Shown here one piece after another: positions 12,256-24,274 of a stretch of 64,000 bases of DNA; the stretch's first letter is position 1, and every line of letters starts with the position of its first letter. The translations under genes were made by a program, and so were the position numbers. The notes beneath the pieces were generated by a model. It was not told the DNA's origin. It was given only the letters and a program-made list of their open reading frames with translations, and searched no databases. Origin of the DNA: Buddleja alternifolia. Its lineage: Eukaryota; Streptophyta; Magnoliopsida; Lamiales; Scrophulariaceae. The DNA is taken from NCBI GenBank assembly GCA_019426215.1, contig CM033395.1, positions 14,126,569 through 14,190,568 of the forward strand, in the 5' to 3' direction.

Positions 12256-14133
12256 GTGATGGCAGATCAAGGTATGATGGAAATGATGAACGTCGAAGGA
12301 AATGCTGGAAAGAGGACGTTGCTGTCCCCAAGAGATGGAGATCGGACAGCCCCGGAAACGCCAGCCCGGTTAGCTAGGCGTTTGGCGGGTGAAATGCAGG
12401 ATCCCATGGGCGAAAACTCACCAGGGACACAAAATGGAGGGAAAGAAGGATCACCTGGTGAGTTGGTCATGGTAGATCTGATCGCGAGTAAGCTGAGAGG
12501 AATTGTGGACGAAGCTGTCACAGCTGCGTTCCAATCTAAACTGGCAGGCATGCAGGATTTACAAAAGGAGGGCCAACTTGGCGTCCCCTCTATCAAAAGG
12601 GACGCCTAAGGCGGGAGACGAGAAGGTAGGGGGTAATGGTGACTATACCCCTGAAGGAAGTTTTGGAAAAAGGGTAGGAAGGCAAGGTTTCTTGGAGCAG
12701 GAAGGAGACAAGGAAGAGAATGGGCCCCAGAAGAAATATCAAGCTCCCGAGGGACGCCGAATGCATCGGATGAACCTTGAAGAAGTAGAGGAGCCGGAAG
12801 GATGGGTACCCTCGCCTAAGGTGCCGGGCCAGCCGCCTCAGATGCGGCAACAACGCCCTGGTGCAATAGGAAAGGTAAATCTGCGAGAGCTACCACCGTA
12901 AGGCTAGGCAGGCAAAGCTGGAGAACTGGAGGATGAAGCCAGCAACTATGAGTTTGCCCAATCTCTTTAGGCAGATCAGGAAGCAAAACAGAAAGCCCGG
13001 AGCAAGTTGAATCAACTTGAGCTCATGGCTGGGAGAATGGAGGAGATTGAGAAGAAAGTGGCAAGTGGGAAAACTCAGCTAGACAGGGATTCCCATTCTC
13101 GGAATCCATCATGAAGGAAGAGCTACCCTGAGATTTCAAGAGTCTTTCCATCACACCTTATGATGGTACTACTGATCCTGAGGAGCACCTATACACTTTT
13201 CGGAACTATGTCTTGCTGCATAGGTTTTCCGATGCAATCAAGTGTAGAGTGTTCTTAACCACGTTGGCCAGGTCTGCCCAACAGTGGTTCAACCAGCTGC
13301 CTAAAGGGGTCATTGGATCTTTCGTGGAGTTTAGCTCCAAGTTCATCCATAAGTTTACCAGTAGCAAAAAGCATGGAAGAACCTCACTAAGTCTGTTTAA
13401 TATCAAACATAGAGGAGATGAAACTCTAAGGGCATTCGTAAGATGATTCAGCACGGCTACCCTAGAAATACCCTCTACCACGGCGGACCTGAATGCTAGT
13501 GCTTTCACTCAGGGATTGCGGGAGGGAGACTTATTTAAGTCTTTAACCAAGAAACCAGCCGGGGATTTTGATGAATTACTTAGTAAAGCCGAAAAATACG
13601 TTAATATGGAGGAGGCACAGCCGATAAGACGAGCTGAGCAGGGCCATCTAAAGAAGGATAAGTTGGGAGATGAAGGACAAGGTAAGACCCACAAGAGTGA
13701 GGGAAGGAGTTGGGTTCTAGGGCTTGCTCCTAGGCCTAGCATAAGAGCCCGAACTGCGTACATACCCTTGAGGAGTTCTAGAAACGAACAATTGATGGTC
13801 GTAGAAGAGAAAAACATTGTACAATGGCCAGAAGGAGCGGATAAGGGGGCACAAAACCCAATTTTCTGGGTGTATTGCCGATACTATAGAGAATACGGCC
13901 ACGACACAGATGCCTGTCCTGAGCTGGAAGAAGAAATCCAACGACTAGCCAAGTTGGGCTATATGAAGGAGTTTGTTATCCAAAACAATAATCAGTATGG
14001 AAGAGGCTTCAAGCTCGGCTCAAGGAGGAGGAACCTGGGGACGATGAAGGGGTGCCCCAGGAAAGTGGCAAGGATGAGGGGCAAGCAGAGTTGGCCCTGT
14101 AGGAAGGGGAAATTTTCCGCAGCAGGTCGGTAA
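12256..14133 (+). pseudogene. Degenerate gag of the Tat gypsy element
   Basis: Open segments in different frames (12256-12609, 12503-12901, 13213-13446, 13516-14133) together read as a plant gypsy Gag. The capsid part shows AQQWFNQLPKGVIGSF and a conserved TLRAFVR-type helix. It then meets a stop (TGA at 13444) and continues as LNASAFTQGLREGDLFKSL. A zinc-knuckle-like block CRYYREYGHDTDACPELEEE lies near 13880; a Tyr stands where the family usually has His in the first half. Gag would package the element RNA. Several stops and frameshifts make it inactive. Confidence 0.85.
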
Positions 14134-14263
14134 ACTACTTGAAACTTGGGGAAAGCAAGATCAAAAAGAGGTCAACAAGATAGGTCGAGCTACAATACAC
14201 ATGATTACGGGTGGCTAAATAGGGGAAGAAACTAAGAGATCCCTGAAAAGGCAAGTAAGGAAG

Positions 14264-16504
14264 GTGGAGAATACACCTGCCTTTTTTATGAACGTCAACC
14301 AAAGCAGACCTGGGCAGGAGATTTGCTTTGGACCAAAAGATGCCAAAAGTGTACTGGCTCCACATAATGATGCTTTAGTCATTACAGCAAATATAACCAA
14401 CTATGATGTACAACGAATCTTCATTGATAGTGGCAGCTCAGTTGACATCCTATTTTATCAAGCATACCATCAGATGAGCTTGGGACATACCAAGTTGGAA
14501 GAAGCGAAAACCTCACTGTTTGGCTTCGCGGGAGAGGTAGTGCAACCTGTGGGACAAATTGCTCTACCCCTATCCTTAGGGGTGGGACAAAGGAAAAAGA
14601 CTATATTGACTAAATTTTTAGTCGTAGACACATCGTCTGCATATAACGTGATACTAGGAAGACCTGTCTTGATCTTATATGAGGCTGTCATCTCCATACC
14701 ACATATGAAGATTAATGATAAGAGGCATTTTTACGTGTTTTTAAGCCCATGAGACTTATGCTATGGATTCATTTATTGCCTAAATTATGCCACATTTGCG
14801 TTTAATCGGGTTGTTAAGTGATTACAGGTGATAAATGAAAGCATACGAAGAAACGAGGGGAAAAACGACGTATAAAACAAGTTCAGGACAATTTGCTTCT
14901 GTCGTCCACGCCCAGGCGCCGGACAAGATGCAAATAACGTCAACATTCTGCTGTCCACGCCTAGGCGCCGTCCTATCCACGCCTAGGCGCCGTATCTGCA
15001 CCACTTTCCACGTTCGAGCGCTATTTTCGTATGTTTAGAGACCGAATTGGATGAAGTTCCCTTCTACAATGTTGTAGAACTATGTGTTAGCTTCAAATGA
15101 GGACTTGAATCATCCAAATCGGAGTTTCATGGAGAGAGTTATGAATGAAATACGATTTCTGTGTAGGACACATTGCATTTAATTTCAGCATTCTGTCAGC
15201 GGCGCCCAAGCGCCGTAATGCCCACGCCTAGGCGTGACCACGCCCGAGTTTTGATTCCTTTCAGCCAAAAGATCATCATTTGATGGGGGAATGGAACATT
15301 TAAAGCCAAGAGGTCATCACATGTATGGAGGGGATGTCATAAGTGTGTTTCTTAGTAGATCTACTTTATGGAATTTTATACTACACACTTTAGAGTAGTG
15401 GAAGACACACTAGGGGAGACACACACTAGAGAGCCCAGAGTTTCTTGTCTTCTTAAGCCATATTTTTCACTCTTGACCGAAAACATCTTGGAGGAGGAGG
15501 CAGCTGGCCATTACTCTTCACCCATCATCATTCATCACCATTCTTCATCATTTTTGGAGAGGAACAAAGAGAGAGGAGTTAAGGATTGAAGTTCAAAAGC
15601 AAGGATCCATCATCAATCAATTGAGGGAGTTTTAATTACTTGCATTTACATGTTTATTTCCATGAGTATGTATATGTTTGTATTAGATTTTCTTAAGGCC
15701 TTGATGAGAGGCTAATATTGTAGAACTAAGGCCATGTGAAGGCCAATTTATGAATCAATATATGTGAAGTGAATTTTCGTATTAATTCTCATATTGCTTT
15801 GTGTGTTGATTTTGAGCTTTTATTACAATCATGCGCTTGATCACCATATCCTTGCTATCTTGCCTAGTCTAGTCATTCGAGAGAAGATAGATTAGGGTTC
15901 AATGGAATCAACTCATCATCCGAAACTAATGTGGAATTGCCCCTAGACATAGGTAAAGATTTTCGGGTGCGGTTAGCCGGATTTATCCGGGGAAACTCTA
16001 GAACGTTAATGCGTGGTTATTGATTAGATTCTCGGATAGACATATTTAGAGAACCATCAATTAATCATAGGATTATTATGTGCCGAGACATCGGGTAATA
16101 ATTATCTAAGGAATTTCCACCAAAGCAATAGGAGTCTAATAATTCGAAGAGTAGCTCATCTATATTGACGAGTAGATTCGGTTGTAGCATGTGCCTTAGT
16201 CATTTTATCATACGTGAGATTTAATCTATAGTTCGTTTCTCTTTGGTTCTTCACTTGCTTACTCGTTTTATTGCAATTTACTTTTGTCCATTTTCATTCA
16301 TTATAAACTAAAATTCAAGTCTCCGTGGTTCGACAACCCGGACTTATTTTGTCCACTTTTATTACTACACACGACTAGTGCACTTGCTATTAAAAGCACG
16401 TTAGGTATTAGCGTGTCAATTAAGTTTCCCACATCCGAGGGTGTAGGAAAAGTATTGGGAGACCATCATCAGTCCCGAAAGTGTTATGTGGCCTCACTCA
16501 AGTA
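14264..16504 (+). pseudogene. Aspartic protease region of the Tat element, split by a solo LTR
   Basis: The segment 14264-14715 encodes a retropepsin-type domain: the active-site motif reads IDSGSSVDILF and the later flap-side motif NVILGRP. The frame is broken at 14715 by the Athila-type solo LTR and resumes at 16419. There IKFPTSEGVGKVLGD follows naturally on HMK, and the segment ends with CYVASLK and a stop at 16502-16504. The apparent 162-codon ORF through 14752 includes LTR-derived residues and is not the native end. Confidence 0.85.
14716..16418 (+). mobile_element. Solo LTR of an Athila-type gypsy element
   Basis: It starts TGATAAGAGGCATTTTTACG and ends GCGTGTCA, the same termini as the two LTRs of the Athila-like element at 53603-60643. 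Most of its right half aligns with them (for example the stretch around 15900-16400). The duplication ATTAA flanks it at 14711-14715 and 16419-16423, exactly inside the host protease frame. It is 1703 bp, somewhat longer than those LTRs. With no internal region it is a solo LTR from LTR-LTR recombination. It also carries several copies of a ggcgcc/cgcctaggcgcc motif between 14900 and 15250. Confidence 0.93.
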
Positions 16505-16505
16505 G

Positions 16506-19500
16506 GTGGATAAACCTCCAGAAGACAAGAAGCACAAACCTGATAAAGCTGGTCTTGAAGCTGGCGTAGCAGAAAAGAAGATGGTTTCAGCCCACGTCGA
16601 ACCGATGGGGGAACTCATGAGTATAGAGCTCGTACCAGGGGAGGCATATAAGGCTGTCAGGATAGGATCAAACCTAAATCCAGAGGTGAAGGAGGAGTTG
16701 ATAGCAATGTTACGCAGCTACGCAGACATATTTTCTTGGTCAACTAATGACCTGGTAGGGATTAACCCAACAGTCATACTGTTGGGTTTCGTTCGAAAAA
16801 GCATAAACGCAACGGAAGGGATTTCAAAAATTAAAACGAAAACCCAATTGGTACTCTAATTCGCATAATTGAATCTAAAAGCGTATAACGAATAAAACTT
16901 GCTCGTTAATATGAATATGATGATGGAGAAAAACTTCTTCTTCTCCAAACTCGAAATATTGAAGCTTCCAAATCTTCAATCCTTTGGTTTGATTCTTCAA
17001 ACTTGAACTTGATCCGGACAACAAAAAATACGTTGTCTCTAAATAGTCACGCACGGATCAACAAACGAAAATTTCCCTTTCTTCTTTCTCTATGGTCAAC
17101 GGCTAGGTATAGAGGAGGGGAGAAATATTTTTCTTTCTTTTGAGAGTTATGAGAGTTGTGCATTCTTCTTTTTGTTCTAAGTTAAAGAGTCCTTATATAT
17201 CTCATGACTTAGTGAACAAGTCAAAACAAAAGAGCCATAATATGTGGCCTCTCAAAGACGCCACATTGAGGCCTAGTAGGCGTCCAATTGGACTCTTTAT
17301 TTAGCCCCAAGATTTGTTTTGTTTAATTAATTTCTTATTTCAATTAATAATTTATTGTATCCAATAAATTAATTAATTAATTAAATAACCAAATTAATTA
17401 GATAAATTAATTCATTAATATATTTCTCAAGGAAATTAATTAAAAATTAATCTTATCATTATAATTAATTATTTCATCTAATGAATAATTAATTATTTAA
17501 TTTATCCAATAAATTAAAACTCCCAAAAGAAATAATAGAAATTCCTTTTTCTTCATTTTTGTTTGTCAATCCTTTAGCGCGACTCTTTAGGTTCGTTTCG
17601 TTTGGCAATGAGAGGAAACGAAAGGAAGTGGGTAACACCTAGCCAGTCACATGGTCCACTTCGTAACCCAAACGAAAATGAATGATAGGATCAATTCTGA
17701 AACCTTCTAATCGTAAATACCATATATGCATAAACCCTTTGTTCACATTCCCTCGTCAAGTGAGAGTCATGGTTATGTCAAACTCACTAGACTTGACCAA
17801 TGTATAAATCATAATAAATACGAGATCATTGAGATCGATTTAGTGCCAAACACAATCGTCTCGTTTGCTTTGGCCAAAGACTTTGATCTCTATTTATCTA
17901 TAATTACATAGGGTACATACTCATTCACTTATGAGAGAACAAATCCCATAATAGATATCTGCTAAGATTACCACTTGCCCATCAAGTCCGCATTTTGAGT
18001 TTGACCCCACCAAAGGGTGAATTGGGTCTAACTACTCTAGTGAAATACTTGACGTCACAAGTGCATCTTCAGCCTGATACTTCAGGTCAAAGGTTCACAT
18101 ATACCTATTACGCATAATCAGTTCCGTCATTGACAGTCACAGAGTGAAAACCCATGTCACAGAATCAATGCGAGTCGTGTTCGAACATATCAGTTCCATT
18201 GACGTGTCTACAATCTTAATCTCCTATCATCTCATGATACCAGACAGGCACTCCCATGTCGGAGCTAAGATTGTACAAGTATTCGAAGTCTTTATTTGTC
18301 CATTAAAGACTTCATATTACTTGTCAACTTATTTTAGTAATCAAGATCGATCTCTCTAGTGCCAATCTTCTTATCCCATAGAAAGTAGAGGGATCGCACT
18401 GAAAACATGGACAAAATGTTTTACACAACTTATAGATGCAGATAAGAGTTAAGTGAAAACTCAATAATGCCTTTTATTTAAGAAGAGTTTAAGATCAATA
18501 CAAGATATATGCCCTATACATTATATCCTCTATGACATCTGAGGGCATAATCCTAACACATACAACATCACCTGAACATGTATCTAGGTGCAAAGTCGGT
18601 TATATAAAAGAAGAGGCACTTCGGACTAGAGAAAGATGCCATAGTCCGAGCCGAGCTGGATAAGCTCCTCAAAGCCAGGCACATTGTGGAAATTTAATTT
18701 CCAGAATGGGTCTCCAATGTTGTCTTGGTGCTTAAGGGAGGATCAAAATGGAGGATGTGCATTGACTTCCGCGATCTGAACAATGCTTGCCCCAAAGATC
18801 ACTATCCATTTCCACGGATAGACCAACTGGTGGATTCCACAGTTGGATTTGAACTACTCAGTACCATGGACGCCCAAAGTGGGTATCATCAGATACTTCT
18901 ACACGAAGAAGCCCAAAGGAAAGTTAGCTTTATAACTACCTTTGGCACATATTGTTATGTGGTCATGCCCTTCGGGTTAAAGAACGCGGGGGCAACCTGT
19001 CAAAGATTGGTAGATATCATGTTTTACGACCAGATCGGGAAGCATATCGAGGTTTTCTTTGATGACATGGTGGTAAAAAGTCGAGCTACCGGCATGCATG
19101 TGCAGGATTTACAACAAACCTTTGAGACGTTGAGAAAATACCAAATGAAGCTGAATCCGGCAAAGTGTGCTTTCGGAATCAAAAGAGGGAAATTCCTCGG
19201 ATATATAGTCACGGAGAGAGGAATAGAGGTTAATCCCGAGAAGATCAAAGCAATCCAAAACATGGCGGAACCTCGAGATGTTAATGAGGTGCAAAGATTG
19301 ATGGGGCGAATCACGGCTCTAAGTCGTTTTATTTCCAAATCTGCGGAAATGAGCTTGCCGTTCTTCAAGATATTGTGAAAAGCTGAAAGCTTCAATTGGA
19401 CGAAAGAATGCCAACAAGCCTTTGCTGACCTGAAGGAGTATCTAAGTCAAATCCCATTGTTGACTAAGTTTGTGCTTGGTGAACCGCTAATATTATATAT

Positions 19501-20057
19501 AGCGGTAGCTGAAAAATCTATTAGCACTGTCTTAGTTCGGGAAGAAGGAAAAGTTGAGAAGCCGGTATACTACATTAGCAAAGTCCTTAGTGACACAAAG
19601 ACAAGGTACTCTGAAATTGAAAAAATGGCATTTGCCTTAGTCATAACGGCAAGAAGGTTGAAACCATATTTCTTAACATACAAAATCATAATCAAGACCA
19701 ATCAGCCACTCAACGCTGTGTTGGGCAAAGCTGGAGCATTCGGGAGATTAGTCAAATGGGCAGTCGAGCTAGGAGAATTCGAGATAGAATATGCGGCACG
19801 AACAGCGATAAAATCACAAATTTTGGCAGATTTTTTCACAGAAATGACCAAACCTGATGTGGCGGGAGAAATGGAAGATAAGGTATGGCTATTGCACGTA
19901 GATGGCTCTGCTACGCAAAGCGGAAGTGGTGCAAGTGTGGTGCTCACCACACCTGAAGGCGACTAACTCGAGTATGCCATCAAGTTCGAGTTCAAGGCAA
20001 GTAATAATAAAGCAGAGTACGAGGCCTTCATCATAAGCCTCCAAATGGCACTCAAGG
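16506..20057 (+). pseudogene. RT and two RNase H domains of the Tat element, interrupted by a solo LTR
   Basis: The RT N-terminal part (16506-16779) ends in YADIFSWSTNDLVGINPTVI. A solo LTR interrupts it, and reading resumes at 18559. The palm is at 18725-19378: WRMCIDFRDLNNACPKDHYP, MPFGLKNAGATCQRL and the catalytic FFDDMVV, where Phe-Asp-Asp replaces the common YxDD lead residue. A stop at 19376 is followed by a first RNase H (to about 19850) and then a second, plant Tat-specific RNase H. The latter begins WLLHVDGSATQSGSGASVVL, has a stop at 19964, and continues to 20057 (ASNNKAEYEAFI). The copia insertion cuts it there; the remainder is at 36396-36560. Stops make it inactive. Confidence 0.88.
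16780..18558 (-). mobile_element. Copia-type solo LTR inserted in the Tat RT
   Basis: It begins tgttgggtttcg and ends ataatcctaaca, i.e. TG...CA termini, and is flanked by CATAC at 16775-16779 and 18559-18563. On the minus strand it starts TGTTAGGATTATGCCCTC. This closely resembles the start of the plus-strand LTR at 42831 (tgttaggtgttatgccctc); further similar blocks run through both. It therefore belongs to the same broad copia family and is in reverse orientation to the host element. No internal sequence remains. Confidence 0.92.
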
Positions 20058-21872
20058 GAGGATGTTGGTCCCAAATGGCATACAAAAGGGTCTAGAAGGG
20101 GGGGAGGTTGAATAGACCCTTAAGTCTTTTTTGACTTCAAAAAGATTCGTATGAAAAAGGATTTTGGACGCTTGAAAAGTAGACGCTTGACTGAGCGTTT
20201 ACTTGAAATATAGACGCTTAGGCTAAGCGTCTGATGAAGACTATTTTTAGAAAGTTAACTTAGACTTCAAGATTTGAATACTTTAACCAAGTAGGTTTAA
20301 GCGTTCAGTTCTTTAATCAGTGTTAGCATAGCGGAATAATTTTTGTAGTCTTCCTTTTTAAAAGGCTTTAGCGTCACAGAAAGTGTATTTAGTTGCTTAG
20401 CTTTTGATTAAGTTTTGCTTGATCAGTTTATGATATGACAATATGAAAAACTGAATGTAAAGTAAAGAACACAATATTTGTAAGGTTCATTGGGTGGTGT
20501 AATCCCAACTACGTCCTTCTTCTCCTTGAACACTTGGAGGCAATCAACTAAAATGATTTTCAAAGAATCACACAGAATCTTTTACAAATTAGGGAGAGAT
20601 GGATGTTGATGACTTGAGCTCCTTGATCACACAGATTTCTGCTCCAAATTACTTCAATCCCCTTGCTTCTGTCACCCAGAAATACGGCAAGTATCCAATT
20701 TCGACTTCACACAGATCGCGAGGTTTGGATAGGGTTTTTCTAAAAGGTTTGTTTGATTTAGATAAAGTTCAAACAACTAGGAATATCTCAGTAGTAATGT
20801 GGGTTTCTCTGAAGAGAATGTTTGAGATATTGGTTGACTGTCTTAGGAATTTGAAGAAAAGCAAAGAGAATGTTTTCTTGAAAGTTCTGGCTTTTCTAAG
20901 ATTGTAAGGAATGAGACTTCAATGTAACAGCAATTCAACTTGATAATTGTTCTCTCTGTATTTGGCTTGTTGTTGAAGTCCTATTTATAGGCATTCTTGG
21001 AAAAAGTGTCTGTTTGACACATGCATAAGCGCGTGTCTCTCATTTCCGCGAGTGAACCACTTTTGTCCTTTTTCCTGAAAATCTGCCGCACAAAAGTTGG
21101 TGCTGCAGTCTTTGAATAGTTGACGGTCCAATAGGGTGGCTTCTCCGTACGTCTCAAAGTGCTTATCGCATTTAATGCTCTTATAAGCATTTAATGCATT
21201 TGAATTAAATGCCCGTTGGCACTTAATGCATTGAGAATATTTGCATTAAACTCCTTCTGGAATTAGAAATAAATTCAGGTGAAATTAGTCATTGATAGAC
21301 GCTTATTCAACCTTGAATCACTTCTATCCTATAAGGTGACGCTTGGTGTAGCTAATCATTCTAGACGCTTGGAATCTTCATCTTTATTCAGACTTCAAGC
21401 GCTTGAGTCTTCAAACTTTACTTCTGATAAACTCACTCAGAACATATCAGACGCTCAGTCTAAGACAACTTAACCTAACAATCTAGAATAAAAATAAAAA
21501 CAAAGCCTATTACAAATCTATTGCTTCAAAGCTGAAAGCAAACTTCACTACTACAGAAATGACCTATTACAGCGATTTTTTTTGGCCAATTACAGCGGTT
21601 TTAACCACTGTAATAGGTACCGCTATAATTGGTTAAGGCCAATTACAGCGGTTAAAAACCGCTGTAATAGACACCTATTACAGCGGTCATTTTTATAACC
21701 GCTGTTAAAAAAAAAAATTTAAATTTTTTTTTCCGGGGCCTATGACAGCGGTTGTGGAAAAAACCGCTGTAATAGGATAGCCTATAACAACGGTTTTTTC
21801 CACAACCGCTGTAATAGGTAGTGTTTTTTTAATTTTTTTTTTATTTTCGCGTTTATAATTTCACCATGTCAG

Positions 21873-22128
21873 AGTGACACGAAATTCGCACGGTCATAGC
21901 GAAACGGCATTCTGAACAAAACGCTTGCGATCTCGGGATTTTAGCCATTTGAGATCGTTTAAGGCCTCAAATTTGCATTTTATTACAAAAATACCCTATT
22001 TTCGTAAAAAAACACAAATTTGAGGCCTTAAACGGTCTCAGATGGCTAAAATCCCGAGATCGCAAGACAAAGTCATGCGTTTTGTTTAGAATACCGTTTC
22101 ACTATGACCGTACCAATTTCGTGTCATT
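21873..22128. repeat. Long inverted repeat (hairpin) inside the CACTA element
   Basis: The left arm (21873-21975) reads from gtgacacgaaatt to aggcctcaaatttg. The right arm (22014-22128) is its imperfect reverse complement from caaatttgaggcct to aatttcgtgtcat. The spacer is about 38 bp. Shared blocks include ttgcgatctcgggatttta and its complement. The pairing is long enough to make a stable stem in RNA. Confidence 0.85.
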
Positions 22129-22167
22129 CCGATACCGCAACATTTCAACCGAGAAATATTTTCGTAA

Positions 22168-23278
22168 ATACACAAATATACATACACAAGTATACATACA
22201 CCCATCAACATATACACAAATATACATACACCCATCCACACATACACAAATATACATACACCCATCCACACATACACAAATATACATACACCCATCCACA
22301 CATACACAAATATACATACACCCATCCACACATACACAAATATACATACACCCATCAACATATACACAAATATACATACACCCATCCACACATACACAAA
22401 TATACATACATCCATCCACACATACACAAATATACATACACCCATCCACACATACACAAATATACATACACCCATCCACACATACACAAATATACATACA
22501 CCCATCCACACATACACAAATATACATACACCCATCCACACATACACAAATATACATACACCCATTCACACATACACAAATATACATACACCCATCAACA
22601 TATACACAAATATACATAGACCCATCAACATATACACAAATATACATACACCCATCCACATATACACAAATATACATACACCCATCCACACATACACAAA
22701 TATACATACACCCATCCACACATACACAAATATACATACACCCATCCACACATACACAAATATACATACACCCATCCACACATACACAAATATACATACA
22801 CCCATCCACACATACACAAATATACATACACCCATCAACATATACACAAATATACATACACCCATCAACATATACACAAATATACAGACACCCATCCACA
22901 TATACACAAATATACATACACCCATCAACATATACACAAATATACACACACCCATCCACATATACACAAATATACACACCCGCACATACACAAATATACA
23001 TACACCCATCAACACATACACAAATATACACACACCTATCCACACATACACAAATATACATACACCCATCAACACATACACAAATATACATACACCCATC
23101 CACACATACACAAATATACATACACCCATCCACACATACACAAATATACATACACCCATCCACACATACACAAATATACATACACCCATCCACACATACA
23201 CAAATATACATACACCCATCCACACATACACAAATATACATACACCCATCCACACATACACAAATATACATACAGCCA
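22168..23278. repeat. 30-bp minisatellite, about 37 units
   Basis: The unit is a 30-mer of the type cccatccacacatacacaaa followed by tatacataca. It is tandem over about 1.1 kb with few variants, mainly ccatcaacatat for ccatccacacat at intervals. A shortened unit near 22971-22993 shifts the phase once. Because 30 is a multiple of three, long open frames with decapeptide repeats (HPSTHTQIYI) appear on both strands. These are by-products and not genes. Confidence 0.97.
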
Positions 23279-23333
23279 CACATATACACATATACAAATA
23301 TACATATACATATAAATATACATATACATATAT

Positions 23334-23368
<35 letters not shown>

Positions 23369-23540
23369 TATATACATATACATATATATATATAGAGGGA
23401 AAGAGAGAGAGAAAGAGAAGAAGCTTACGATCGTGGTGGTGGTGGCGGCGGCGCCGGTGGCGCTGGTAAGTGGTGGTGGTGGTGGCAGCAGCGGCGGTGG
23501 TGCCGAGCTTTTGGGGGGGAGGGATCGAGAGAGAGAGAGA
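23279..23540. repeat. Simple repeats: (TATACA)n, GA-rich and GGTGGC-rich tract
   Basis: An atatac-type microsatellite runs to about 23392 and is followed by gagagaga tracts and a ggtggtggcggcgg stretch. All lie inside the CACTA element, to the right of the minisatellite. Confidence 0.85.
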
Positions 23541-24001
23541 GACTAAGAGTAGAGAGAGAGAAAAGTTGAAATGGGTTTTGAATTTTGAGAGTGAGAGAGA
23601 GAAGCGGGAAGATAAAAGTTTTTCAAATTTTTTCGTTTTGGCCTATTACAGCTGTAATAGGTATTTTTTGTTTTTTTTTTTTGCCGCCTTTTACAGCGGT
23701 TCAGTAGAGAACCGCTGTAAAAGTCCTATTACCGCGATTCTCTATAGAACCGTTGTAATAGGCTTGGCACCTATTATAGCGGTTCATGAAAGAACCGCTG
23801 TAATAGGTGCCGCGTTTTACCTATTACAGCGGTTCTTTCATGAACCACTGTAATAGCCCCCTCCGTTCAGCAGTTTTTTGAAAAACCGCTGTAATTGGGG
23901 CGTTGTAATAGGCTCTTTTTGTAGTAGTGCTTACATACTTTGGGGTCTAACAAAAAGTCCTAATTGTCATCATCAAAACATCTAACATGAAATTCCTAAC
24001 A

Positions 24002-24016
24002 ATTTCCCCCTTTTTG
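24002..24016 (-). other. Polypurine tract of the Sirevirus-like element
   Basis: On the minus strand the sequence reads caaaaagggggaaat directly before the 3' LTR start TGTTAGGAATT. This is the expected site for plus-strand DNA priming. Confidence 0.88.
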
Positions 24017-24274
24017 ATGATGGCAATACTTACTCTTTTATAGTTCAAGAGTTAGACAGCCAAAACCAAAAGTTAGATCTGATTAGATAAGGTTAGTTAA
24101 AGTTAGTTACGCTTCAACGAGATGTTTCAGCTGAAAAAATGCATTTTATATATATCAAAGATTACAAGCATTTTTACAACTAAACAAACAAAATATAAGA
24201 GACAAGAATATAGATAATGCAAATAAAAAAGCTTTAATGACTTGATTTAACTTTTTATCGCTTGGGCATTCAGC

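Larger units (their letters stand above)
21546..23929. mobile_element. Non-autonomous CACTA (En/Spm-type) transposon
   Basis: Termini are cactactacagaaa at the left and tttttgtagtagtg at the right, an inverted CACTA repeat. The 3-bp duplication CTT is at 21543-21545 and 23930-23932; the intact LTR at 36320 has a single CTT there. Subterminal repeats of the form cctattacagcggtt and their reverse complement occur many times in the first 300 and last 300 bp, as expected for CACTA transposase-binding regions. Inside are a long hairpin, a minisatellite, a microsatellite and G-rich runs. There is no transposase frame, so movement would depend on an autonomous relative. Confidence 0.93.
20063..24001 (-). 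repeat. 3' LTR of the Sirevirus-like element, split by a CACTA transposon
   Basis: It matches 34847-36395 from tgttggtccc to aattcctaaca, with interruption at 21546-23929 by the CACTA element (duplication CTT). Near 20212-20232 it contains a perfect palindrome, agacgctta-ggc-taagcgtct. The related string at about 34995-35015 in the other LTR has one changed base (gacgttta). LTR ends are TG...CA. Confidence 0.93.

Noticed and set aside
12267..12596. Minus-strand ORFs over the gypsy gag (12267-12596, 13206-13508, 13509-13817)
   Set aside because: These are shadows opposite the degenerate gag frames, with no recognisable domain.
14264..14752. 162-codon protease ORF as a natural unit
   Set aside because: The last 12 codons or so are read from the inserted solo LTR that starts at 14716.
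22168..23278. CRISPR-like repeat array
   Set aside because: Units are contiguous with no unique spacers, in a plant CACTA transposon.
22082..23395. Long open frames (437 codons plus, and 395 minus) with decapeptide repeats
   Set aside because: They arise from a 30-bp minisatellite open in several frames on both strands; no start context, domain or flanking exons support a gene.
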